NCBI RefSeq assembly: GCF_900143185.1
Contig: NZ_FSRQ01000001.1
Location: 1,550,001 to 1,614,000 of the forward strand
Source: Chryseobacterium scophthalmum
Lineage (GTDB): Bacteria > Bacteroidota > Bacteroidia > Flavobacteriales > Weeksellaceae
Length of the DNA stretch: 64,000 bases
Direction: 5' to 3'
The position numbers were made by a program, and so were the translations under genes. Below are positions 36,729 to 45,554 of this stretch, in pieces (position 1 is the first letter of the stretch; the number at the start of each line of letters is the position of its first letter). The notes beneath the pieces are model-generated. The model searched no databases. It worked only from the letters and a program-made list of their open reading frames with translations, and was not told the DNA's origin.

Positions 36729-38363
36729 ATGGATGATAATCAAATAATAAGGAACTTTGAAAAGGAAGTCCTAGATAAATCCCATGAGAAATATCCCTTT
36801 TTCCAATATTCTGACAATATTGTAATTCCTTATATCCTGCAAGTATACGGAGATACTGAGCGACATAGAGATAATTTAATTCGTCAGGGACACAACGATA
36901 TCAACTTCTCTATTTTTCTAAACAATATGTTGCATGGAATGGGGCATTGTATAAGATGGATAGTCAATAGAGATGGCTCAAATTTAAAAAATATTACCAC
37001 TGAAACTTATCAACAGCTTCACGAGATGGCAGCCGATTTTCTTGGTTGGGGTGCAGGATATCATATGATAGCTCAGGAGTTTGTCACTTGGTCACGCAAA
37101 ATAAAAAAAGCAACTGTTGATGTAGTAAATCGAGAAATTACTTTTATTAATCCAGAATTTTTCGATTACAGTAAAATATTCGACTTGCAAGTTTTGTACG
37201 CATCTAGGATGGCTTTAATTTATGAGAGTTATCCACATAGTGTCATGGAGCAAGAGTTTTCAGAATGGATTAAAAGTATAGATTTTAAAAAACCTCCTAT
37301 AGCCAATCATATAGATTGGAAGAAAGGAAGATTATCTATGTCATATCCTCTATTGTATTCAAAAATGAAAGAAGTGCTATTTCCTGAACTGGAAGAAACT
37401 ACGGATTTTGAAGGATACAATCTTCAACAGTTGCGACAATTCTTTGCATTAAGTTTTCTGAGTTTTTATTTCATACGATGGATTGAAGGATATTTAGATT
37501 CAGGAATGGGAGAAAATAATTTGTCATACGGCTCTAACCCTCTTTCAATGAGTGCGGACAAATTTAAAAAACTTATGTGCCAGATAACAGGACTGAATGT
37601 TGAGCTAGTTAGTTCAATAATCAAAGACCTCACTTTTAATCCATCAAGTTTTCATACCAGTGTCACGATACAACCATTTATTTATTCCCAGGGCGAATAC
37701 TACATTTTACCCAATTTATTTGTTCAGGTTGAACCATCTCGAATGATGCTTGGTGCTTTGAATAAAGGAGAAAAAAAGAGAGTTTACGACAAATTAATAA
37801 ATTCCATTGAAAAGACTAACCTTGATCTAATTGGCAGAAAAGTAAAGCAACTACCAAATATTGTTTGCTATTTGGAAAAAACTCTAAAAAATAATGGTCA
37901 GCGAATTTGTCCAGATATTATTTTAATTGACCCAACTAGGAAATTCTTATTGGTTGCAGATTATAAGCATTTTATTGGTCCTATCTCAGGATCAGAAGTT
38001 GAATATAAGATAAAGGAACTAGAAAAAGCTATTAACCAAGTTCAAAAGTATATAGATAATCTCAATCAACTCTCAAAAGTTGAGTTAATTAGTATTCAAG
38101 ATTTTACTGTATCGGGATTAATCATTACGCATAAACCATTGCCCGTTCCTATTCCAATCAAAAATAATATTCCAATTGTTGACATGAAAACATTTAATCA
38201 ATTAGTCCAAGATGCCATTTTTAAAAAAATGGGTATTTATGGAGTGACAAAGTCTATCAACCATTGGTATCACAGTGAGCCAAAAAATGTTTTCTCAGAA
38301 TTTGAATCTGAAATAATAGTTGAAGATTGGAAGGTTAAAAGAACACAGCATAAATTTGCTTGA
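36729..38363 (+). CDS. Possible PD-(D/E)xK nuclease-like protein of the Z1 cluster
   Basis: The 544-residue protein is the last in the operon. The N-terminal 300 residues are helical with no family I recognise (MLHGMGHCIRWIV; LHEMAADFLGWGAGYH). Near residue 400, CPDIILIDPTRKFLLVADYK has the PD followed by a DxK spacing of the restriction-endonuclease fold. A helical EVEYKIKELEKAINQVQKYI segment follows. It could be the effector nuclease of the system. The methyltransferase at the other end of the operon would provide self-protection. Confidence 0.65.
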   Translation: MDDNQIIRNFEKEVLDKSHEKYPFFQYSDNIVIPYILQVYGDTERHRDNLIRQGHNDINFSIFLNNMLHGMGHCIRWIVNRDGSNLKNITTETYQQLHEMAADFLGWGAGYHMIAQEFVTWSRKIKKATVDVVNREITFINPEFFDYSKIFDLQVLYASRMALIYESYPHSVMEQEFSEWIKSIDFKKPPIANHIDWKKGRLSMSYPLLYSKMKEVLFPELEETTDFEGYNLQQLRQFFALSFLSFYFIRWIEGYLDSGMGENNLSYGSNPLSMSADKFKKLMCQITGLNVELVSSIIKDLTFNPSSFHTSVTIQPFIYSQGEYYILPNLFVQVEPSRMMLGALNKGEKKRVYDKLINSIEKTNLDLIGRKVKQLPNIVCYLEKTLKNNGQRICPDIILIDPTRKFLLVADYKHFIGPISGSEVEYKIKELEKAINQVQKYIDNLNQLSKVELISIQDFTVSGLIITHKPLPVPIPIKNNIPIVDMKTFNQLVQDAIFKKMGIYGVTKSINHWYHSEPKNVFSEFESEIIVEDWKVKRTQHKFA

Positions 38364-38432
38364 TAGACGTTGGAGTTATATTTAGCATCAGAAGCAATAG
38401 TAATTTGTATAATGCTCACATCAAAAATGAAA

Positions 38433-38460
38433 AAGGGAGTTTGTTCATACAAACTCCCTT
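38433..38460 (-). terminator. Terminator of the traA-D operon
   Basis: AAGGGAGTTTG (38433-38443) pairs with CAAACTCCCTT (38450-38460), with a T run on the minus strand beyond 38434. The traD stop codon lies in the loop. It separates traD from the convergent cargo operon. Confidence 0.8.
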
Positions 38461-39080
38461 ATGTCAAAATCACTCAAATCACTTTTCCGCAAAGTGGAAG
38501 AACCGGCTTCCGTTTCAGTTGAAAGTGTGCTATCCAAAAGCTCGGCAATTTTTCGGGATGCACCCTCAATGGAATTTTCCAACAGGCTGAATAATTCAGT
38601 TCCCTGTAATCTTTGAACTATATCTACCGCTGCTTTCTTTTGTGATTGTTCCAAATTCTCTTTTTGGAGCAATGCACCTACGGAGCTTAGTTCTTCAAAG
38701 GTAACCCCTTGGGCAAGACTGTTATCGCCACCGGATATTCCGTACCTGTTCCATTCTTCTTCATCTTCCTCCAAATTAGGTATATTTCTGAAAACTTCGT
38801 CCAGCTCTTCCTGCGGAATTTGAATTCCGACGTTTTCATTCTCGTCGTATTCTATGTCTAAATTATCAGGGTTTATCTCCTGTTCCTCAATTTGGCTTTC
38901 ATTGGCAGTGTTTGGCAGGGAGTGGCTTCTTACTGGCTTCGGCTGTCCCATAATATCGGGCAGGTTCGGATTGACTTTTTCCTGTTTTCGTTTTTGTTCC
39001 GACCTTTTTTTAATGACAATCTTGTCCTGTAAAAGCAGGGCGATGACTATCAGCAGGCATATCACAATAATTATTTCCAT
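38445..39080 (-). CDS. traD: Conjugal transfer protein TraD
   Basis: The 211-residue protein has an N-terminal membrane segment (IIIVICLLIVIALLL), a polar and acidic linker (NLDIEYDENENVG, NLEEDEEEWNRYG) and a C-terminal helical part. It is encoded third after traA in the usual order traA-B-C-D. Its exact role is not known. In typical elements of this family traE follows directly; here an 11.4-kb cargo operon intervenes. One match to the shared motif (TTGGCAGTGTTTGGCAG, about 38902) falls inside the coding sequence. Confidence 0.82.
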   Translation of the reverse strand: MEIIIVICLLIVIALLLQDKIVIKKRSEQKRKQEKVNPNLPDIMGQPKPVRSHSLPNTANESQIEEQEINPDNLDIEYDENENVGIQIPQEELDEVFRNIPNLEEDEEEWNRYGISGGDNSLAQGVTFEELSSVGALLQKENLEQSQKKAAVDIVQRLQGTELFSLLENSIEGASRKIAELLDSTLSTETEAGSSTLRKSDLSDFDIREFV

Positions 39081-39092
39081 AACCTCTAATTT

Positions 39093-39398
39093 TTAAAACA
39101 GTCCTTTGTATTTTTCTTTGAACTCCTTTGTAATGGCATCCTCATACACGTTAAAATGATGTTCGAGGATGTTATTGAGATAGGCAAACAAGGGTATCTT
39201 ATCGTTGCCAATGATTTGAACTATTCGTGTTAGTCGTTCGTGATATTCAGGACTTAGGTATATGCTTTTACTGCCTCTTTTCTGCTCAATATCCATTTGC
39301 AGAAATGCCTGTTCATAGCTGTTTTGAGCTTGATTTCTCATTACTTCGGGAATACCATTGTCTGCAACAACATTCCTTTTTTTATTATTTTTCTTCAT
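39093..39398 (-). CDS. DUF3408 conjugal transfer protein (TraC-like)
   Basis: The 101-residue protein ends with the DUF3408 core: SIYLSPEYHERLTRIVQIIG, PLFAYLNNILEHHFNVYEDAI and EKYKGLF. This is a ribbon-helix-helix-like fold common in traB/traC products of Bacteroidota elements. It may bind DNA near oriT or regulate transfer genes. It is a paralogue of the next gene, which it overlaps by one base. Confidence 0.85.
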   Translation of the reverse strand: MKKNNKKRNVVADNGIPEVMRNQAQNSYEQAFLQMDIEQKRGSKSIYLSPEYHERLTRIVQIIGNDKIPLFAYLNNILEHHFNVYEDAITKEFKEKYKGLF

Positions 39399-39802
39399 TA
39401 TAAAATGGGTTTAAAACGTTCATTGAAATAATCGGTAATATCATCCCCAAACTCTCTGAAGTGATGTTCAAGAATATTATCGATGTACGAGTAGAGTGTT
39501 GTTTTTTCTTCTCTCGTTAATTGCACAATGCGGAGCAATCTCTCGTGGTATTCGGGACGTATGTAAACTACCTTACCACTACGACCAGACGGAAACCGGT
39601 TGACCAGAAACGTTTCCTCGTAATCCGCTTTTTTAGACGAACTGCTTCGGGCTTTTTCTTTGGCTTTAGGCTTGATTTCCTTTGGTTCTTCCTGTTGCTG
39701 GTTTTTCTGGTGTGGAGTAACAGGCTCATCGCCACTGATAATGTTCATCAGATAATCCTCATCAACATCAGGCTTTTTAAAATCATTTTTATCTGTACCC
39801 AT
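39398..39802 (-). CDS. DUF3408 conjugal transfer protein (TraB-like)
   Basis: The 134-residue protein has a disordered, charged N-terminus with a Lys-rich stretch (KAKEKARSSSSKKADYEE). Then comes the same DUF3408 core as its neighbour: KVVYIRPEYHERLLRIVQLT, LYSYIDNILEHHFREFGDDI. The gene lies 12 bp after traA, as traB does in CTnDOT-type elements. Confidence 0.85.
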   Translation of the reverse strand: MGTDKNDFKKPDVDEDYLMNIISGDEPVTPHQKNQQQEEPKEIKPKAKEKARSSSSKKADYEETFLVNRFPSGRSGKVVYIRPEYHERLLRIVQLTREEKTTLYSYIDNILEHHFREFGDDITDYFNERFKPIL

Positions 39803-39814
39803 GGTTTATCGCTT

Positions 39815-40582
39815 TTATAGATGAGTAATTTTTAAAAATTCCTCAACGAACAAATCCATTTTCGTTGCTTTCATCAACTGAGGTTCGGCAGGTAGCAGGC
39901 TTGACCTGAACACATAACTTTCTGTATCATCCGTTTCCTTTCGGAAACGCTTGCTGTCCATTATCCTGGTTTCCATTATGGGTAGGTTGAGTGTTTTAAT
40001 GACACTTTGATATGCCTCGTATAAACTTGTCTTTTCCCTGCCGTCCACCTGGTTCCAAAACAACCACAGTTCTTGTTGATCGTTACCCTCAATGTTTTTC
40101 GGAAGTTCAAGAAAGGCTTTTGTGAAGCCCAATGTGCTTTCCACTACCAAGCGGTCGGCGGTAATGGGCGAAAAGATAAAATCCATCATTTTCAAGGTTG
40201 TCAATACCCCTTTGGTATTTGCGGTTCCCGGCAGGTCAAAGAAAATAATATCAGGCGCAACTGCCGATTGGCTTACGTATTCCGATGCCATTTCCAAAGC
40301 ATTTTCAGCTTTGCTTTTGATAATCGGGTATGCCTTTTTGTTAATAGTTTGGAATTGCTTCATTGCCACTTTTTTATGGTAGTCATTCTGCATTATGGTC
40401 TTTTTATCCCGTTCACGCATATTGGTCAGACTGTGTTGTGGAAAGTCACAATCAAATACAAGCACATTAAAACCTAAGCGGTAGTGAAGCACACTCGCCA
40501 ATAAGGTGGTCATCGTAGATTTTCCCACACCGCCTTTTTGGGTGGAGAAGCTGATTTTTAAGGTTTTCTTCTTTGTTTCCAT
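39815..40582 (-). CDS. traA: ParA-family ATPase TraA
   Basis: The 255-residue protein has the deviant Walker A motif KGGVGKSTMTTLLASVL near residue 16, switch region VFDCDFPQHSL and IIFFDLPGTANTKGV. It should dimerise on ATP binding and position DNA or the transfer apparatus. It is the first gene of the traA-D operon. The 673 bp upstream carries direct repeats, motif site 3 and the hairpins before the relaxase genes. Confidence 0.9.
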   Translation of the reverse strand: METKKKTLKISFSTQKGGVGKSTMTTLLASVLHYRLGFNVLVFDCDFPQHSLTNMRERDKKTIMQNDYHKKVAMKQFQTINKKAYPIIKSKAENALEMASEYVSQSAVAPDIIFFDLPGTANTKGVLTTLKMMDFIFSPITADRLVVESTLGFTKAFLELPKNIEGNDQQELWLFWNQVDGREKTSLYEAYQSVIKTLNLPIMETRIMDSKRFRKETDDTESYVFRSSLLPAEPQLMKATKMDLFVEEFLKITHL

Positions 40583-40661
40583 TATTTAAAAATTTATTGT
40601 TATGCACTTTGCCTGTTTTATAGATCTGAATATTGGTGTATTGGTATATTCCCTTTTTTCC

Positions 40662-40706
40662 ATATTCCTGTATTGCTTTTTTGGAATATTCCTGTATCGT
40701 TTTTTG
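40662..40706 (+). repeat. Direct repeats upstream of traA
   Basis: ATATTCCTGTAT(T/C)G(C/T)TTTTTT occurs at 40662-40682 and 40686-40706, a 24-bp period. A partial third copy, TATATTCCCTTTTTTCC, begins near 40645. Iteron-like repeats 80-120 bp before a parA gene suggest an operator or partition-like site. Confidence 0.55.
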
Positions 40707-40919
40707 CTTTCCTTACAGCCTTGTCAGGTGTATGTTTTGGCTGGTTGTAAACCGTGCAGAAAACAAAATGCTTTACCGCTTTTATGCTTTTAAAACCTTA
40801 TGCTTTTATTGCCAACAGCATTTATGTAAATCTTATTTTCTTCTTTGTCTAACTACATTTTTTACTACCTGCCTTAAAACTATAAGGCAAATAAAGCGAT
40901 TGATTTATTCGAGTTTGGA

Positions 40920-40960
40920 AGTGTGGCAGTGTTTGGCACTCAAGGGCAGAGTTTGTCCGG
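40920..40960 (+). promoter_or_regulatory. Shared motif site 3, between traA and the mobilisation genes
   Basis: AGTGTGGCAGTGTTTGGCAC followed by AGGGCAGAGTTTGTCC. It lies in the 673-bp traA/mob gap, further from a start codon than the other sites (about 340 bp from traA and 300 bp from the relaxosome gene). Confidence 0.5.
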
Positions 40961-41096
40961 GTATTGCATTGCAATACTCTTACGGGCAGGGCTTTACTTT
41001 GTAAAATGATTTTTATTAACGGATTTATGCAAAAGCATCTTGACAAAATGGACACTAAGCAGAACGGCATCGAGCCGTTTTTCCCTGTTACATTTA

Positions 41097-41200
41097 ATCC
41101 GTCCCGAAGGGCGGATTTTTGTGTTCAACTGAACACGGCAAGTTGTGTTTTGAGCATCTCGGAATGATTTCCGATGCTCAAAACAACTTGCCCTTAGCAG
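41097..41200 (+). other. oriT: Candidate origin of transfer (hairpin cluster before the relaxase genes)
   Basis: Three stem-loops lie in tandem: AATCCGTCCC/GGGCGGATT (41097-41118), GTGTTCA/TGAACAC (41121-41136) and a long interrupted stem from GGCAAGTTG...GAGCATC (41137) to GATGCTC...CAACTTGCC (41192). They end about 67 bp before the relaxosome gene. Bacteroidota oriTs are normally found just upstream of mob genes with such repeats. No nick site can be proven from sequence. Confidence 0.55.
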
Positions 41201-41258
41201 GGGACAGAAAACACCTTCCGAAGTCAGGGTTTTGTATGGATTTTAAAATGGATTAGTG

Positions 41259-41690
41259 ATGAATGAAAACAACAAAAAGCAATTGAAAAAGACTGGACGC
41301 CGCCCCAAAGAAGACCCGGCGACCATTCGGTACACGATTTCCTTTAACGAGCAGGAACACGCTCGCTTTCTTGCCCTTTTTGATAAATCAGGTATGCAAG
41401 TAAAAGCACATTTTATAACGTCTTGCATCTTCAATAAAATGATAAAGACCATTCAGATTGACAAAGGAACGGTTGATTTTTATATGCGGCTGACCTCTTT
41501 TCACAGTCAGTTCCGTTCCATCGGAGTAAACTACAATCAGGTTGTGAAGCTATTGTACAAGAATTTTTCCGAGAAAAAAGCCGCAGCGTTTCTTTATAAA
41601 CTGGAAAAACAAACGGCTGAAATGGCGATGTTATGTCAAAAAATTATTCAGCTAACCGAGGAATTTGAAGCCAAACACCTGAAAAAATAG
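41259..41690 (+). CDS. Mobilisation (relaxosome) protein, MobA/BmgB-like
   Basis: The protein begins MNENNKKQLKKTGRRPKEDP. It then has the pattern RYTISFNEQEHARFLALFDKSG, VKAHFITSCIFNK and FHSQFRSIGVNYNQVVK of MobC/MobA-type accessory proteins that bind oriT as ribbon-helix-helix dimers. I chose ATG 41259 over the in-frame GTG at 41256. The relaxase gene starts 8 bp after its stop. Confidence 0.85.
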   Translation: MNENNKKQLKKTGRRPKEDPATIRYTISFNEQEHARFLALFDKSGMQVKAHFITSCIFNKMIKTIQIDKGTVDFYMRLTSFHSQFRSIGVNYNQVVKLLYKNFSEKKAAAFLYKLEKQTAEMAMLCQKIIQLTEEFEAKHLKK

Positions 41691-41698
41691 CGGTAGAA

Positions 41699-42985
41699 AT
41701 GATAGCAAAAATCGGAAGAAGCGCAAATTTATACGGCGCATTGGCATACAATCAGCTTAAAGTGGAGAATGAAAATGGGCGAATTTTGTTTGCTAATAAG
41801 ATGATTGAAACCGCAAGCGGTCATTATTCCGTTGCCCAATTAGCCCAGTCTTTTGCTCCTTACCTGATAGCGAACCGCAATACCGAGAAACACACATTGC
41901 ATATTTCACTCAATCCCGACCCGAATGACAAAGTAAGCGATGATAAGTTTAGGGAAATGGCAGAACTATATATGAAGGAAATGGGATATGGTGAACAGCC
42001 TTTTATAGTGTTCAAACATACTGATATTGACCGCAGCCACATACACATTGTATCGGTTTGCGTGGATGAGCAGGGTAAAAAGATTTCGGACAAATTCGAG
42101 AAAATTCGGTCTATGAATGTATGCCGTGAGCTAGAAAAAAAATACAACTTGATACCTGCTACAGAAAAAAAGCGTAATCAGAATGATAAGGTTTTCCATC
42201 CAGTGAATTACCAAGCTGGAGATGTAAAAAGTCAAATTGCTTCGGTTATTCGTCACCTGCCAAATTACTACCAATATCAAACATTAGGCGAATACAATGC
42301 CTTGCTTTCCCTGTTCAATATTACAACCGAAAAAATTGAGGGCGAATTGCAAGGAAAAATGCAACAAGGCCTATTATATATTCCACTAAATGAAAAAGGC
42401 GAAAGAGTTGGACATCCATTCAAGGCTTCGTTATTCGGAAAGAGCGCAGGACTTCCAGCTTTGGAATTGCATTTTGTAAAATGTAAAATCGCTTTGAAAG
42501 ATACCCCAACAAAACAGACACTAAAATCTGCCATTACGATTGCTTTGCACACTACAAGTGATGAGCAGGCTTTTAAAAAGCAGTTAAGGAAACAGGGCAT
42601 TAACGTAGTAGTACGCCGGAATGATACCGGACGTATATATGGGATAACTTTTATAGACCACAATTCCAAAGTGGTTTGGAACGGTTCACGCTTAGGAAAA
42701 GAGCTTTCTGCCAATATTTTTAATGATTATTGGAACAATAACATCAAACCAGATATTAAAGAGCCTATCATATCACAACCAAAAATATCCACATCAAATG
42801 ATACAGATCTTCCTATGGAAGAACCACATCATTTGTTCGACTTCTTAACCACGGGCAAACACGAAGACGGTTTAATTGAAGCATTGGGCGGTTTACTGCC
42901 CGAAGCCCAGGGCGAAGATCATGAAGAGCAGAACTTTGCTAATAAGATGAAGAAGAAAAGAAAACGACAAAGAGGTCAGAAGTAA
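41699..42985 (+). CDS. Relaxase/mobilisation nuclease (MobB/BmgA-like, MOBP)
   Basis: The 428-residue protein has the relaxase domain in its first 200 residues: KIGRSANLYGALAYNQLKV, HTLHISLNPDPND and the metal-binding HTDIDRSHIHIVSV (three histidines). It nicks oriT and stays bound to the 5' end via an N-terminal tyrosine (Tyr13 is a candidate). The C-terminal half is helical and basic, ending KKKRKRQRGQK. It is cotranscribed with the relaxosome protein. Confidence 0.92.
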   Translation: MIAKIGRSANLYGALAYNQLKVENENGRILFANKMIETASGHYSVAQLAQSFAPYLIANRNTEKHTLHISLNPDPNDKVSDDKFREMAELYMKEMGYGEQPFIVFKHTDIDRSHIHIVSVCVDEQGKKISDKFEKIRSMNVCRELEKKYNLIPATEKKRNQNDKVFHPVNYQAGDVKSQIASVIRHLPNYYQYQTLGEYNALLSLFNITTEKIEGELQGKMQQGLLYIPLNEKGERVGHPFKASLFGKSAGLPALELHFVKCKIALKDTPTKQTLKSAITIALHTTSDEQAFKKQLRKQGINVVVRRNDTGRIYGITFIDHNSKVVWNGSRLGKELSANIFNDYWNNNIKPDIKEPIISQPKISTSNDTDLPMEEPHHLFDFLTTGKHEDGLIEALGGLLPEAQGEDHEEQNFANKMKKKRKRQRGQK

Positions 42986-42989
42986 TATT

Positions 42990-43027
42990 TAGCCAAACAC
43001 TGCCACAGAACGCCATTGACTGCCACA
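42990..43027 (-). promoter_or_regulatory. Shared motif site 4, upstream of the coupling protein
   Basis: Read on the minus strand: GTGGCAGTCAATGGCGTTCT followed by GTGGCAGTGTTTGGCT. It lies 60-97 bp before the plus-strand coupling-protein gene, so its orientation relative to the gene matches that of sites 1, 2 and 5. Confidence 0.55.
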
Positions 43028-43086
43028 TTCTTAAAGCCATACTATATCGCCTTTAAATTCACGCCCGAACATTAAAACTTAAGATA

Positions 43087-45078
43087 ATGCAGGGAGAAGA
43101 CGATTTAAGAGGACTTGCCAAAATAATGGCTTTTATGCGGGCAGTCAGTATTCTTTTGGTGTTGATGCACCTTTATTGGTTCTGTTACGGTTTCTTTTTA
43201 GAACGTGGCTGGACATTGGAAGTAATCAATAAGATATTAGGCAATTTCGACAGAACAGCGGGTTTGTTTTCACATAGCTTATATACCAAAGTATTCGCTT
43301 TGGTTTTGTTGGCTTTGAGTTGTTTAGGAACAAAAGGCGTAAAGAATGAAAGGATAACCTGGCCTAAAATTTACGTGGCTTTGAGTATTGGTTTTGTTCT
43401 GTTCTTTTTAAATACACTGTTGTTAAAGCTATCTCCAGCAGTAGGCACATTTCTGTATATTCTTACTATCTCATTAGGATATATCGCCTTTCTTATGGCA
43501 GGTGTATGGATGAGCCGATTGCTCCGTACTAACTTGATGGATGATGTTTTTAATAATGAGAACGAGAGCTTTCAGCAAGAAACAAAGCTGATGGAAAATG
43601 AATATTCTGTTAACTTACCCACTAAGTTTTACTACAAAGGAAAATGGAACAACGGTTGGATAAACATTGTAAATCCTTTCAGGGCATCAATCGTATTGGG
43701 TACTCCGGGTTCTGGAAAATCATATGCGATCGTAAACAATTACATCAAGCAACAGATAGAAAAAGGCTTTAGTATGTACATCTACGATTTCAAGTTTGAC
43801 GATCTTTCAACCATTGCCTACAATCATTTACTAAAGCATCGGGATAAGTACAAAGTTCAGCCGAAATTTTACGTCATTAACTTTGACGATCCACGCAAGA
43901 GCCACCGTTGTAATCCACTCAATCCCGACTTTATGACGGACATTTCAGATGCTTACGAAGCAGCATATACCATAATGCTAAACCTCAACAGGTCGTGGAT
44001 ACAAAAGCAAGGGGATTTTTTCGTAGAAAGCCCAATCATTCTTTTGGCTGCTATTATTTGGTATCTGAAAATCTACGAAAATGGCAAGTATTGTACATTC
44101 CCACACGCCATTGAATTACTGAATAAAAAGTATTCGGACGTGTTCACTATTTTAACCTCATACCCCGATTTAGAAAACTATCTATCGCCCTTTATGGATG
44201 CGTGGCAAAGCGGTGCACAAGACCAATTACAAGGACAAATAGCATCAGCAAAAATTCCGCTATCAAGAATGATTAGTCCGCAATTATACTGGGTAATGAC
44301 AGGCGATGATTTTACGCTCGACATCAATAACCCGAAAGAACCGAAAATTTTGTGCGTAGGCAATAATCCTGACAGGCAAAATATTTATTCCGCAGCTTTG
44401 GGCTTGTACAATTCGAGGATTGTAAAATTGATAAATAAGAAAGGGCAATTAAAAAGTTCCGTTATTATAGATGAGTTACCTACAATTTATTTCAGAGGGC
44501 TGGATAACCTGATTGCAACAGCAAGAAGTAATAAAGTTGCAGTTTGTTTGGGTTTTCAGGATTTCTCTCAATTGATAAGGGATTACGGGGACAAAGAAGC
44601 CAAAGTTATTCAGAATACTGTTGGTAATATTTTCAGTGGTCAGGTGGTTGGAGAAACAGCAAAAAGCCTTTCGGAACGTTTCGGGAAAGTACTGCAGAAA
44701 CGTCAGAGCATATCGATCAACAGAAATGATACTTCAACTTCTGTTTCCACCCAATTAGATAGCCTTATTCCGGCTTCAAAGATTTCAACCTTAACACAGG
44801 GAATGTTTGTAGGCTCAGTATCGGATAATTTTGATGAACGTATCGAGCAAAAGATATTTCACGCTGAAATAGTAGTGGATAATGAAAAGGTAGCTGCCGA
44901 AACAAAAGCTTATCAGCAAATACCGCAAATCTTGTCTTTTGTAAATGAACACGGCGAGGATAAGATGAAGCAGAAAATTGAAAGTAATTACAAGCATATA
45001 AAATTAGATATTCTTCATATTATAGAAAGTGAAATAGAGCGCATTAAGAATGACCCTGATTTGCAGCATCTGATGTAA
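43087..45078 (+). CDS. Type IV coupling protein (VirD4/TraG-like, MobC)
   Basis: The 663-residue protein has four N-terminal membrane segments in residues 10-150 (AVSILLVLMHLYWFCYGFF; IYVALSIGFVLFFLNTLLL). The P-loop is IVLGTPGSGKSYAIVNNY (about residue 203), the Walker B-like region is SSVIIDELPTIYFRGLDNLI, and an NTVGNIFSGQVVG block follows. It recruits the relaxase-DNA complex to the channel. It ends near a large hairpin at 45111. Confidence 0.93.
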   Translation: MQGEDDLRGLAKIMAFMRAVSILLVLMHLYWFCYGFFLERGWTLEVINKILGNFDRTAGLFSHSLYTKVFALVLLALSCLGTKGVKNERITWPKIYVALSIGFVLFFLNTLLLKLSPAVGTFLYILTISLGYIAFLMAGVWMSRLLRTNLMDDVFNNENESFQQETKLMENEYSVNLPTKFYYKGKWNNGWINIVNPFRASIVLGTPGSGKSYAIVNNYIKQQIEKGFSMYIYDFKFDDLSTIAYNHLLKHRDKYKVQPKFYVINFDDPRKSHRCNPLNPDFMTDISDAYEAAYTIMLNLNRSWIQKQGDFFVESPIILLAAIIWYLKIYENGKYCTFPHAIELLNKKYSDVFTILTSYPDLENYLSPFMDAWQSGAQDQLQGQIASAKIPLSRMISPQLYWVMTGDDFTLDINNPKEPKILCVGNNPDRQNIYSAALGLYNSRIVKLINKKGQLKSSVIIDELPTIYFRGLDNLIATARSNKVAVCLGFQDFSQLIRDYGDKEAKVIQNTVGNIFSGQVVGETAKSLSERFGKVLQKRQSISINRNDTSTSVSTQLDSLIPASKISTLTQGMFVGSVSDNFDERIEQKIFHAEIVVDNEKVAAETKAYQQIPQILSFVNEHGEDKMKQKIESNYKHIKLDILHIIESEIERIKNDPDLQHLM

Positions 45079-45486
45079 TAATGAAGATACTAATACTCTA
45101 GTGAGAAGATTGTACTATTATGGATGTTACGAACACACATAATAGTACAAATAAGTAAAATTTGATTGCCTCCTTCTTAGCTGACCTTTGCTTTTTGAAC
45201 TGTATAATGCCGAAACAGAAAGCTTTTTAGGCTGTAAGCCTTAGCCGGATGATTTTAGTAAACGTAAATGGTTATATGACAGCCTATTTTATCAATAAAG
45301 AATAGAAACTACTTTGGCGTCGGACAATAAACTTCCAAAGATTTAGTTTGCCCGTAAACTTGGGTGTTATTCAAAATAATGTTAAAAAATAACCAAATGG
45401 ACAGAATAACACACTCATAAGAATAGCTTCCTGGTAACAGTATTATAATTAAATGCTAAAGAGGGTAAATTAATCATATTTCTTTT
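45079..45486. other. Intergenic stretch between the coupling protein and mer module
   Basis: A 12-bp perfect stem, TGTACTATTATG (45111-45122) with CATAATAGTACA (45138-45149), lies 32 bp after the coupling-protein stop and probably ends or protects its transcript. The remainder up to the mer promoter contains no convincing gene. The left junction of the mer cargo is probably in this stretch but no target duplication is visible. Confidence 0.55.
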
Positions 45487-45526
45487 AAGCATTTGCTTAA
45501 ATAAGAAAACTATTTGTATATTTGCT
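45487..45526 (+). promoter_or_regulatory. mer promoter and ArsR-type operator
   Basis: TATATTTG at 45519-45526 is a Bacteroidota -7 element, with TTG at 45495-45497 21 bp upstream. The perfect dyad TTAAGCA-TT-TGCTTAA (45487-45502) overlaps the -33 element, where an ArsR/SmtB repressor would block transcription until metal is bound. Confidence 0.75.
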
Positions 45527-45554
45527 GCGTTATTCAATCAATAATTAAAAAGAT

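Noticed and set aside
36961..37080. Possible metalloprotease motif (LHEMAADF) in the last gene of the defence-like operon
   Set aside because: HEMAA lacks the second histidine of HExxH, so there is no metal-binding site.
40633..41004. 123-codon Cys/Phe-rich open frame before the mob genes
   Set aside because: Runs through direct repeats and motif site 3; the composition is what T-rich non-coding DNA gives.
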